NCBI RefSeq assembly: GCF_003725995.1
Contig: NZ_QIBX01000012.1
Span: 1 to 64,000, forward strand
Length of the DNA stretch: 64,000 nucleotides
From: Slackia equolifaciens
Lineage (GTDB): Bacteria; Actinomycetota; Coriobacteriia; Coriobacteriales; Eggerthellaceae
Reading direction: 5' to 3'
The translations under genes and the position numbers were made by a program. Within the stretch, counting starts at the first letter, position 1, and each line of letters opens with the position of its first letter. The notes under the pieces were generated by a model that was not told where the DNA came from, made no database searches, and worked only from the letters and a program-made list of their open reading frames with translations. Positions 36,791-44,788 of the stretch are shown piece after piece.

Positions 36791-37357
36791 CTACCGAATG
36801 ATTCGGTAGATACAATACGCAACCAGGGCGAGAGGCCCCAATGTGGAAACGAGCCCGATAATCGCATCCCCTATCGCATAGCGCGCACTCCACAGAACCG
36901 CAGCCAGCACGGCAACGATCAGGACCGTGCGCAGAAAGCGCGCAACCGCCCCGTTGGAAAAGAACAGCCACGGAATAACGCGCAGTGCCGAAGCCGTGCC
37001 ACGAGCCGTGCGGTGGCGGCTCCGGCTGTCGAGCAGGTCGCGAACACGGCTCCTCAAGCCTCTGCCTTGCTGAGCGCCGGAATTACGTGCTCCGACGCTC
37101 GCCGGCGCATCGACGCGCTCGGGAACGGCGATGCTCTGCTGGCCGGAAAACGATGCGAAGAAGTCCATCCCTCCGCCCGAGGCCTCCGACGCACCGAGAG
37201 GCGAACTGACCGCCCTCGTCTGCAGTCTTCCATCTGGAGCGACGTTGCTTGCATCCCGTTGCTGGACGAGCGCACCCCCTTGTGCATCGGTAAAGCTATT
37301 CGGCTGGCGTTCGAAATCGCGGAGAAGCGATTCGTAGTAGCTGGTGCCGTGCGACAT
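36791..37357 (-). CDS. Small membrane protein of the T4SS-like module
   Basis: I do not recognise this 188-residue protein. The first 120 residues are hydrophilic and low in structure. Two hydrophobic segments near the C-terminus (FLRTVLIVAVLAAVLWSA and IGLVSTLGPLALVAYCIY) would anchor it in the membrane. AGGAGGAGG precedes the ATG at 37357. It is the last gene of a minus-strand run with two coupling-ATPase-like genes, so it may be a membrane partner of them (inference). Confidence 0.65.
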   Translation of the reverse strand: MSHGTSYYESLLRDFERQPNSFTDAQGGALVQQRDASNVAPDGRLQTRAVSSPLGASEASGGGMDFFASFSGQQSIAVPERVDAPASVGARNSGAQQGRGLRSRVRDLLDSRSRHRTARGTASALRVIPWLFFSNGAVARFLRTVLIVAVLAAVLWSARYAIGDAIIGLVSTLGPLALVAYCIYRIIR

Positions 37358-37371
37358 GATGCCTCCTCCTT

Positions 37372-38618
37372 CTACAGTGCCACGCGATTGAAAAGAACCG
37401 GCTGCCCGTGCGCGCTGCCGCATAAGACCGCGCCGTCGCGTAGATCCATGAGCTCCTCCACGGTCACGTTGCGCTCCTGCGTCTCGCGCTGCGTGTTTCC
37501 CATCCCGTGCGACGAAAACAAGCCGAAGGGCTGGCGATAGCTGTTCGATTGCCTATCGGTCACGATGCGCCTGTACGTGCCGAATGCCTGCGAGAAGGGC
37601 TCCGCCTGCTGGGCGCTCGCGCACCTGAACACCATCACATCGGCATGTTGGGCGATAAGCGCGCCCACCTCCGCATCGTCGCGTGCCACATGCAGCACAT
37701 CCGGCGCCGTCACGCCCGTGATGTAGCCCGCCGATTCATGCGGTGCCGTAATGAGGCGCCGCAGGTCATCCGCCCCCTCAAGCGACACGTCGCTCACCAT
37801 GAGCAAAAACGGGCAACCCTCTTCGATCAGCGTGCGCAGCTCTTGATACAAACAGCGAAATACCGTTTTGTTCGGCGTGGGCACCGTGACAGAGGCAATG
37901 CAGCCGTTGCGAACGGCGAGGCAACGCTTGCACAGGTATGCCGCGCGAAGCCGCGCCGCGTCCAGAGGTAGGCGCCCATCTCGGAGGCGAACGTGCGCAC
38001 CGCTGCGTAGGCGCGCTGCTGCGCATCCTCTTGGGAAAGGGCCGTTCTGACTTCCAAGGCGTCCCGGTCAGGCATATGGCTTATCACGTCCGATTCCAGC
38101 CTGCTCGGAGACATCTCGGTCAAATCGAGAAGAAGATCGAGGTTGAACGGATACGCGCCGAACGGTTCCGGATGCATCCTGAATTGCACCAGCATGATGC
38201 GCAGATAGGCCGAAAGATAATTTCGCAGCAGATGCGCTTCGGCGGACGGAACGTCATCTGCCACCAGCATATCGAGCGCGGCGGAGACGGAGACCCCGTA
38301 CAAGGGGTCGTAGTAGTGCTCGAAAGAGCCGGCGGGGTTCATGCTGTAGGTGCGAAAAGCAAGGCCGCTGCCCGCGTTGCCGCCAAGCCCATCACGTAGG
38401 GAGCCCACGTCCGACGCAAGCTGCGGATCGTTCTGCAGCACAACGACGCCCATGCGCCCGCACGAACGACGAATGCCCTGCAGAGCAACGCGCCTACGCT
38501 GATCGGCCGTCCCGCAAAATGCCGCGAAGCTGGACGGTGCGCCGGCTTGAGGCAGCGCATCGCTAAGGCGCAGCTCGCGCCGTTGTGTGACCAACCTCGC
38601 AAAATTAACGTGCGCCAT
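37372..38618 (-). pseudogene. Coupling-ATPase-like gene broken by a frameshift
   Basis: Two overlapping frames make one protein when joined near 37966. The upstream frame (start 38618, AGGAGGAAGAGG ahead) reads sensibly to FASEMGAYL and then becomes Arg/Cys/Ser-rich nonsense. Another frame continues with DAARLRAAYLCKRC through NKTVFRCLYQELRTLIEEG to the stop at 37372. The change is equivalent to an extra CT at a CTCT site. The joined product would have about 414 residues and ends with ERNVTVEELMDLRDGAVLCG, resembling the C-termini of VirD4/TraG-like proteins; the Walker A site is not recognisable. A sequencing error or a slippery site could explain it instead of a dead gene. A GTG at 37884 could start the second part alone. 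Confidence 0.65.
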
Positions 38619-38691
38619 GCGCCTCTTCCTCCTTCATTCCCCCAGGCTCGCCTCGCTAAGGCCGCAAGGCTGCTTTTTCTTCGGCCGGGCG

Positions 38692-40035
38692 TTATGCATC
38701 GCGGTCCTTCATGAATCGAAACCTGAACGGCGCCGCCTGTGAAGCCAAGCCCACCACGGCCTCGCCTACGCCAAGGTTCATCAGGCCCCACTGCTCCACC
38801 GTGCGTCCCTCACGCTCGCGGTCGAACTGCCTGTTGCCTACGTTTTGGTAGCGATAGGATTCCACGTTGGGCCCAAAAAGATCGGACACATACGCCCTCG
38901 ATGCGGCATCGTTCATGCGAAACGCGAACACCGATCCGAAGCCCGACAAAATGTTGTGCCCCACGTGCTCGCCGTATGCCGCATTGATCTGGCCCACGCT
39001 CTGCAGGCCCGCCACCACGCTCACGCGTTTGCTGCGCCCATAGTTGAGCGCATCCTCCAAGTGCATCAACTGCGGCACCAGCCTGAGCTCGTCCAGAAAG
39101 ATGTGCGTCCTGCCCGACGCCTCAAGCGTTGTGCCCAAGGCCTCCTTGAGCGCCAGATCGATCAGGACCCTGTACACCGGCGCAAGCGTCTCGCCGATCG
39201 AAAGGTCGTACAGAACGAAGATACGCCTGCCGCCCTTCTCGCGAACGGCGCGACGCATGGACACATACCGCTGCCCCGGCTTGGCGCGGGCGGCGAAATT
39301 GCCCTGGAAGCATTCGTACAGCAGGCTTCGCAGCTCGCCCATCACGCCGAGCGCCTGGTTGGAGGTGCCATCGCCCACATACGAGCGCAGCCCTTTGAAA
39401 TCGGCGTAGCGCTCCAGATATCCCATCAGCTTGGCCACATCGTTCTGTAGAAGAAAGTTGGCCAAACCCGCGTTGTTGCACGCGTCTTTCCACGCGGCAG
39501 GCCCGTCTGCGCTGCGGCGCACGAAATAAATGATGGCGGCGGCGAAGATATCGCGGGCCGCTTTCGCGAAGAACGGCTGCATCTTTGATCCGCGGTCGCG
39601 AAAATACACCGCGGCGATCTCGCGCGCATTCGCCTCGACATCCACAGGATCGTTCCCATCGGCGGTCACCTCCAGGAAGAGATTCCAGATATCGCTTTGG
39701 CCGCGATGGGCGCGGTCGTTGGCGATAACGTAGTCGCCCTCTCGGTAAAACCCCGGGTGAGCAAGATAATCGCCCTTCGTGTCGAAGATGAGTGACACGC
39801 CGTCCTCGCCGCCCCGCCAAAGGGCGGTTTGGGCAACCACATGATTGAGCACGTTGGTCTTGCCGCTGCCGGCGCCTCCCAGCATCAGAATATTCTTGAA
39901 GACCGTGGGGTCGTCCACGGCGAACGCGGGCCCGCCATCCGAACTCTCGAACACGTAACGAGGCTTGTGCGGAGAACGCACGTATGCGCAGTTCTCGAGA
40001 GAATACCCAAAGAGGGTGTCTTTTCCGGTAATCAT
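38692..40035 (-). CDS. VirD4/TraG/TraD-like ATPase
   Basis: The 447-residue protein has Walker A GGAGSGKTN (Gly53-Lys59), an IFDTKGDYL segment typical of DNA-transport ATPases, and Walker B HIFLDELRLVP near residue 313, followed by LNYGRSKRVSVVAGLQSVGQI. These features belong to the type IV coupling proteins and HerA-like pumps that bring DNA or protein to a secretion channel. No N-terminal membrane anchor is visible, unlike classical VirD4. ATG at 40035 has AGGTGAG upstream and the gene starts 8 bp after the metallopeptidase-like gene, so the two are co-translated. No relaxase or VirB channel genes are in the window. Confidence 0.8.
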   Translation of the reverse strand: MITGKDTLFGYSLENCAYVRSPHKPRYVFESSDGGPAFAVDDPTVFKNILMLGGAGSGKTNVLNHVVAQTALWRGGEDGVSLIFDTKGDYLAHPGFYREGDYVIANDRAHRGQSDIWNLFLEVTADGNDPVDVEANAREIAAVYFRDRGSKMQPFFAKAARDIFAAAIIYFVRRSADGPAAWKDACNNAGLANFLLQNDVAKLMGYLERYADFKGLRSYVGDGTSNQALGVMGELRSLLYECFQGNFAARAKPGQRYVSMRRAVREKGGRRIFVLYDLSIGETLAPVYRVLIDLALKEALGTTLEASGRTHIFLDELRLVPQLMHLEDALNYGRSKRVSVVAGLQSVGQINAAYGEHVGHNILSGFGSVFAFRMNDAASRAYVSDLFGPNVESYRYQNVGNRQFDREREGRTVEQWGLMNLGVGEAVVGLASQAAPFRFRFMKDRDA

Positions 40036-40042
40036 GCTCACC

Positions 40043-41338
40043 TCACATGTCCTGTCCGCCGCTGTCCTGGCCGCCGCCGTCTTGGCCGCCACCCTGACCG
40101 CCGCCGCTATCGTTTCCCCCGTCGCGGTCGTTGCCGCCGCCTGAAGACCCTCCAGGGTCGCCGTCGTCGTTAGAGGCGCCGGCATCCTCTCCCCCGCCGT
40201 CAAACGAGGGCGCATCGCCCATGCCGAGCGATGTGCTGCCCAGCCCGTCTTCCGCACCCTGCGCTGCGCCGCCGTATGCCGCGCCGCCAAAGGAAGCACC
40301 TGGCGTTCCGCCCTCCTGTTCCGCGCTACTAAGAGAAACGCCTGTCGACTCGCCGTCCTGCGTTGCGCCGTCAACGGCACCGCCCACCGTCTCGTTGCCC
40401 CGAGCCGTGCCTACTTGCGCCAGGGTGCCAGAGCGTTCGCCGAGCGCGGAGCTGAGTCCATCGTCCGCCTCCGCCCCATGGGAACCGCCTCTCGCAGTGC
40501 CCGCCTCCAAGGCCTCGGCTTTCAACGCATCCTGCTGCAGTCGATGCTCCCCCTCGACACGATCCGCCTCATTCTGTGCCTCCACCAGCTGCCTATCCTG
40601 CCTATCGAGCAACTCGCCGAGCGCCTTGTAGCTTTCGGAGGGATTCTGCAGCGTCAAGCCGTATTCGCGGTGCTGGATCAGCGCCTCCAGCGTCACATCG
40701 ATATTCTCGTCGCCGTAGTTGCGGGCGGCTGCCTCAAGGCTCGCCTCATACGATGCCGCCTTCACGGCCGCCACGTAATCGGCCGCATTCTGGTCCTGCT
40801 TGCCTTCGGCCGCCTGAACGGCTGCTATGGCGCGCAGCGTGTTTTCCTGGCCCGCTTGAAACGCCTCTTTCTCGCAGGGCTGAATGCGGTAGATATCGTA
40901 ATCCGATTCGGGGTCAAAATACGTGCCTGGCATCTGCCCGCGGCTCTCTTGGATACCGTGGGTTCCTTCGTGGAACACGGTCTCCAGCGTCTGCCAGTTG
41001 GACGCGCGCACGTCCACGGGCACAAGAACCGTGGCGCCGTTCTCGTCCACGTCCTCGGTCAAGAACACGCCGTCGCGCACTACGCCCTCGTTGAGGCAGA
41101 TCGAATGGTTGTTCTGATAGCCGAACGTTGCGCCCGTCATGGGTTCGGCGCGCACGGTGCACGGCTCGCAGTTGTGAGCCGCCGCATAACGGTTCTCCAC
41201 CTCCTGACAAGCGTCGAGCTTCTCTGAAAAAGAGAGCTTGCCCCACTGATCGGTAGAGAACAGGCCCAAAAGCTGGGTATCGCCCAGCTCTGCGTAACGC
41301 GTCGCCAGAGCGCTTCGATGGGCCACGTAGGTGCCCAT
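40043..41338 (-). CDS. Putative HEGTH zinc metallopeptidase with a Gly/Asp-rich tail
   Basis: The 431-residue protein carries His123-Glu-Gly-Thr-His127, an HExxH zinc site, inside a folded domain (residues 1-230). A helical Glu/Gln-rich region (about 235-290) follows, then a long Gly/Ala/Ser/Asp-rich stretch whose last 45 residues are nearly all G, D, Q, S and N. There is no signal peptide. The layout, with a compact enzymatic domain plus a disordered tail, just upstream of a VirD4-like ATPase, would suit an effector passed to a secretion system. A relaxase-accessory or housekeeping peptidase is an alternative. I do not recognise the family. Confidence 0.65.
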   Translation of the reverse strand: MGTYVAHRSALATRYAELGDTQLLGLFSTDQWGKLSFSEKLDACQEVENRYAAAHNCEPCTVRAEPMTGATFGYQNNHSICLNEGVVRDGVFLTEDVDENGATVLVPVDVRASNWQTLETVFHEGTHGIQESRGQMPGTYFDPESDYDIYRIQPCEKEAFQAGQENTLRAIAAVQAAEGKQDQNAADYVAAVKAASYEASLEAAARNYGDENIDVTLEALIQHREYGLTLQNPSESYKALGELLDRQDRQLVEAQNEADRVEGEHRLQQDALKAEALEAGTARGGSHGAEADDGLSSALGERSGTLAQVGTARGNETVGGAVDGATQDGESTGVSLSSAEQEGGTPGASFGGAAYGGAAQGAEDGLGSTSLGMGDAPSFDGGGEDAGASNDDGDPGGSSGGGNDRDGGNDSGGGQGGGQDGGGQDSGGQDM

Positions 41339-41339
41339 G

Positions 41340-41642
41340 CTAGCGCCTCAGGATAAGCGCGCGCCCGGAAGCCTCGTCCTTCACGTAGGCATCCATCAGC
41401 ACGAGCGCGTCAAGATAGCTCCTGCCGCGCGCCATGCGCTGAATCTGAATGACGGAAAACTCCCCATAGCGGAAGTTGGGCGTGGCGCCCGTGTCGATGT
41501 GCGCGCGCAGAAGCCCGAGCAGACGCTCATCAAGCGTCTTTGCACACGCGCGGGCATGCTCCTGCACAGCCTCCGTCGTCCAACCGGGATGCGCCTGCGC
41601 TATGAGCCTCGCAATTTCTTCGGGATGTACTTGCGGCGGCAT
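41340..41642 (-). CDS. Small unknown protein, first gene of the T4SS-like module
   Basis: This 100-residue hydrophilic, probably all-helical protein has no recognised domain (PPQVHPEEIARLIAQAHPGW at the start, ARGRSYLDALVLMDAYV near the end). AGGAAG precedes the ATG. Its stop is directly next to the start of the metallopeptidase-like gene (one base apart), so they are translationally coupled. It might be a chaperone or immunity partner of that protein; this rests only on position and size. Confidence 0.6.
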   Translation of the reverse strand: MPPQVHPEEIARLIAQAHPGWTTEAVQEHARACAKTLDERLLGLLRAHIDTGATPNFRYGEFSVIQIQRMARGRSYLDALVLMDAYVKDEASGRALILRR

Positions 41643-41965
41643 CTCTTCCTTCTTCCTCGCCCTGCCTTAGGGCAATCGCCTCGATCGCCTGCGCCGGCCG
41701 CACAGGAAGCGGCCGAACCGTTCTGCAATCAAGTATAGGAAGAAGGCCCGTTCAAGCCAGCAACGCCGCGTTTTGCGAAAAACGAGGGCGCTTCGATGCA
41801 CCCTTTAAGAATCCGTCTCCAACATACGCGGAGCGGAAAAGAATAGGGGCGTTTACACGCAAAAAAGCCGCCCATACAGGGCGGCCGCAATGCACGATAT
41901 CTCTGTCGCACATAATATGGCGACGGCGGCATCCCCCTCCCGAATGCCGCCGCTCACCTGCGCGA
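41643..41965. other. Gap between the T4SS-like module and the MFS gene
   Basis: About 320 bp without a gene. It contains the terminator at 41861-41885 and presumably the promoter of the module on the minus strand (41700-41850). No dyad or repeat stood out. Confidence 0.45.
41861..41885 (-). terminator. Terminator of the cai-like operon
   Basis: The stem GCCGCCC/GGGCGGC with a 5-nt loop is followed on the minus strand by TTTTTT. It lies 80 bp after the stop of the last operon gene (MFS, 41966). Confidence 0.85.
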
Positions 41966-43486
41966 TTAATGCCGCTTCTGACGAACGGCAGGAACGCCTT
42001 CGATGGCGCTCGTCTCGGCAAGCGATTTGCCGCGCGTCTCAGGCGCCATGAAGTACGACATCACAAAGCCGACGATGACAAGACCCGCAGCGATCAGCAT
42101 CGTGGCTCCCACGCCAAAATCGGCAAGGATGATCGGGGTGCCGTAGGTAGAGATAATCGTACCGATACGGCTGAATCCTATAGCGATGCCCACAGCCGTG
42201 GCGCGCACCTCGGTGGGGAACAGCTCGTTGGGATAGAGCCACTGCAGAATGCCAGGGCCTCCGCTGAAGAACGCATACAGCCCGAACGCCAGAATGACCA
42301 CGACAACAGGCGCGGTAGGCCACACGCCGAGCACAACCAGGCCGATGGCCATCATGAACAAGCTTACAAGCACGAGCTTGCGGCGTCCCATGGAGTTGAG
42401 CCAGAACATGGCGGGAATGGTACCCACCAGGAAGAACAGGCTCAGCGCGCCCTCGCCCAGAATGGATTCATGACCGGCGCCCAAACCGAACGCATTCATG
42501 ATCTGCGGTCCAAAGGTGTAGATGGCATACATCGGCACCACCTGGCACAGAATGAAGAATCCCAGGAAAATCATGCGCTTGAAGTAGCCGGACTCGAACA
42601 CCTTCTTGAGCGACGTCTTCTGTTCCACATCGGCAGGCTCGAGCTCGACATCGTCGCCGAACACTTTGCGCACGACCTCCTCGGCCTCCTGCGTGCGACC
42701 TTTCTGGGCAAGCCACAGGGGCGATTCGGGAATGTCGTGTCGACCGATGAGCAGAATGACGCACGGAATAACAGCGCTGCCGAGCATCCACTTCCAGCCG
42801 TCGGGCACGCTGTAGAGGAAGTAGCCCACGATAACGGCAACGGTGGCACCCAGGTACCACGCAGCCGAAACCATGCCCATGGAAACCGAACGATGCTTCT
42901 TGGGCGTGAACTCTGCGATGAGCGAGGTGGCAATCGGATAGTCAGCGCCCACGAACACGCCGATAAAGAAGCGAGCTGCAACGAGCTCCCACGCGGTGCT
43001 TGCGAATACGCTGAGGATCGAGAACAAGGCGATGGCGAGGATATCGATGACGAACATCTTTTTACGACCGATGATGTCGGTAAGATATCCGCCCAGAATG
43101 GTGCCAACAAGGATGCCCAGCATGACCGACGCGCCGATGGCGGCGCTTTCCACAGAGCTCAAGTTGAACATCGGCGTAATCTGCGTCAGCGCCACGCCGA
43201 TAAGCGAGAGCACGTAGCCGTCCAAGAACGAACCGCCGCTCGAAAAGAACGAGATCTTACGCAAAAACGGCGTCATCTGCACGTCGTCGATGGTCTTCTT
43301 CGCCGCCTTCTTCGTGCGCTCCGGAATGTGCTTGAACGCATCCGCCAAGCCTTCGGGAGAAAAACGATCGCGCGCTTTCTTGTACGAATGGGTCGACCGC
43401 ACGTCCGGGCCAAGGTCAGGAAGGCGTTGCTCCTGCTGCTCGGGAGGGCTGGTCACGGTGGTGTTCTTCTTCACGTCGTTACTCAT
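41966..43486 (-). CDS. MFS transporter, sugar-porter / aromatic-acid symporter type
   Basis: The 506-residue protein has twelve predicted helices after an unusually long hydrophilic N-terminus of about 75 residues. Family signatures are GGYLTDIIGRKKMF between helices 2 and 3, DIPESPLWLAQKGR after helix 6, and PETRGKSLAE at the end. Quinate permeases of fungi and several aromatic-acid and shikimate carriers belong to these MFS groups, so it is a good candidate for quinate/shikimate uptake; the evidence is family resemblance only. AAGGAGG precedes the start. It is the last gene of the cai-like operon. Confidence 0.85.
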   Translation of the reverse strand: MSNDVKKNTTVTSPPEQQEQRLPDLGPDVRSTHSYKKARDRFSPEGLADAFKHIPERTKKAAKKTIDDVQMTPFLRKISFFSSGGSFLDGYVLSLIGVALTQITPMFNLSSVESAAIGASVMLGILVGTILGGYLTDIIGRKKMFVIDILAIALFSILSVFASTAWELVAARFFIGVFVGADYPIATSLIAEFTPKKHRSVSMGMVSAAWYLGATVAVIVGYFLYSVPDGWKWMLGSAVIPCVILLIGRHDIPESPLWLAQKGRTQEAEEVVRKVFGDDVELEPADVEQKTSLKKVFESGYFKRMIFLGFFILCQVVPMYAIYTFGPQIMNAFGLGAGHESILGEGALSLFFLVGTIPAMFWLNSMGRRKLVLVSLFMMAIGLVVLGVWPTAPVVVVILAFGLYAFFSGGPGILQWLYPNELFPTEVRATAVGIAIGFSRIGTIISTYGTPIILADFGVGATMLIAAGLVIVGFVMSYFMAPETRGKSLAETSAIEGVPAVRQKRH

Positions 43487-43692
43487 GGCGCGAACCTCCT
43501 TTTACGATTGCGCAAAGCCCAACGGCCTGCGCCGCCTCGTTTCAAGGCGCCTTATTGAGTCTGTGATGGATAAACCGAGCGGCCGCGAGCAAGCAGCCTA
43601 TTTATCCATCATAAACCCAATCTGGCGCGGAGGGAGCGTCCTCCCTCCGCCGTCAAGAAAGCGTTACCCGCCCCTTTAACCATGCCAGAGCA

Positions 43693-44586
43693 TTACTCCC
43701 ACTCAACCAGGCAGGAATTCAGGAACGGTTTGGGCGTGCGCTCGTCCGCCGCCACAGCAGCATCGAAGGCCTCGGCGTCCACCACACGGAAACGAGCCTC
43801 CGTATCGGAAATCTTCCACACCTGGGTGCGAAGCTTCGTGCCGGGCAGCACCGGAGAGGTGAAGCGGCACTTGAAGCGGCGCAGACGCTCGGGCTCGCCC
43901 GGGAACAGAAGCTTGATCACATGGCGCATCGCGATGCCCGCCGTGCACACGCCGTGGTTGATGGGGCGCGCCAGACCGGTCTGCTCGGTGTAGGACCAAT
44001 CGATGTGCTGCTGATGCCAGTCGCCCATCATGCGATAGATCAACGGCCAGTTGTAGCCCACGACCTCCTCGTAGACCATATCGGGCTCGCGGTCGGGATA
44101 CTCCACCACGTCTTTCGGGGGCTGCTCGCCGCCGAAACCTCCGTCGTAGATGCAGCAATCGTACGTCTCAACGGTGCACAGGTGCGTTCCGTCGGAGCTG
44201 TAGGACTTGCCCACCTGCTTGGAGAGCGACCCGCGGCCTTCGCCTCGATCCCAGATAGCCTCCTGGGTCACATAGGTCTCAATGTGGTCGTTCATCTTGA
44301 ACGGAGCGTGGAAGTACACATCGATGCCATAGTGCAGCGAACCGGAATAGTCGAAGCCGTAGTCGAGGGTGGTGGTCATTTCCTCGTTCACGGTCAGCGG
44401 CACGCCGAAGATAGGCAGAACCTTGAGCTCGGGGTTTTTCGCGTCATGCTCGTTGACATACTCAAGGTCGACCTTGCCGTCCCAGCCGCAACCGCAGCCC
44501 AGCGCGCAGATCTCGAGATCCTTGAACGTATAGTCGCGCACGAAAGGCCCGAAGGTCTTCCCTACGATCTCAGTGCTGATTGCCAT
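43693..44586 (-). CDS. MaoC-type (hotdog) enoyl-CoA hydratase
   Basis: The 297-residue protein has a double-hotdog layout as in hydratase 2 enzymes. The C-terminal half carries the active-site segment YRMMGDWHQQHIDW followed by LARPINHGVCTAG; the catalytic Asp and His are present, although the usual Asn-Pro of GDxNPLH is His-Gln. It would hydrate or dehydrate a CoA thioester. Its place in the operon is that of caiD in E. coli, yet it is unrelated to the crotonase fold of CaiD. This swap suggests a substrate or stereochemistry different from carnitine. GAGGAGGGAG precedes the start. Confidence 0.85.
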   Translation of the reverse strand: MAISTEIVGKTFGPFVRDYTFKDLEICALGCGCGWDGKVDLEYVNEHDAKNPELKVLPIFGVPLTVNEEMTTTLDYGFDYSGSLHYGIDVYFHAPFKMNDHIETYVTQEAIWDRGEGRGSLSKQVGKSYSSDGTHLCTVETYDCCIYDGGFGGEQPPKDVVEYPDREPDMVYEEVVGYNWPLIYRMMGDWHQQHIDWSYTEQTGLARPINHGVCTAGIAMRHVIKLLFPGEPERLRRFKCRFTSPVLPGTKLRTQVWKISDTEARFRVVDAEAFDAAVAADERTPKPFLNSCLVEWE

Positions 44587-44761
44587 TAGGCTCCCTCCTC
44601 TTTTCAGCTTTATTAAATCTCGCAGGTGGAAACGATGTCAGCGAGCGGGCGTCCGGTATCCCAGATTGACCCGCCTTGGGGCCAAGCGGCCTTTTGTGCC
44701 GCGCCGAGCCCCAAACAAGGGCCAAGATGGGGTGCCCGACGCCCGCGCAGCGTCGAGCTAC

Positions 44762-44783
44762 GCGCCGTTCGGAAGAACGGCGC
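44762..44783. other. Hairpin just after the ligase stop
   Basis: A perfect 9-bp stem GCGCCGTTC/GAACGGCGC with a GGAA tetraloop begins 6 bp past the stop of the CaiC-like gene. Without a T-run it may protect the upstream message or set relative expression within the operon. The 90 bp beyond it include CCGGTATCCCAGATTG, similar to a segment at 11597. Confidence 0.55.
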
Positions 44784-44788
44784 AATCA

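Noticed and set aside
37372-38618. Programmed frameshifting as the explanation of the split gene
   Set aside because: No typical slippery heptamer or downstream pseudoknot was recognised at the CTCT site; mutation or sequencing error is simpler.
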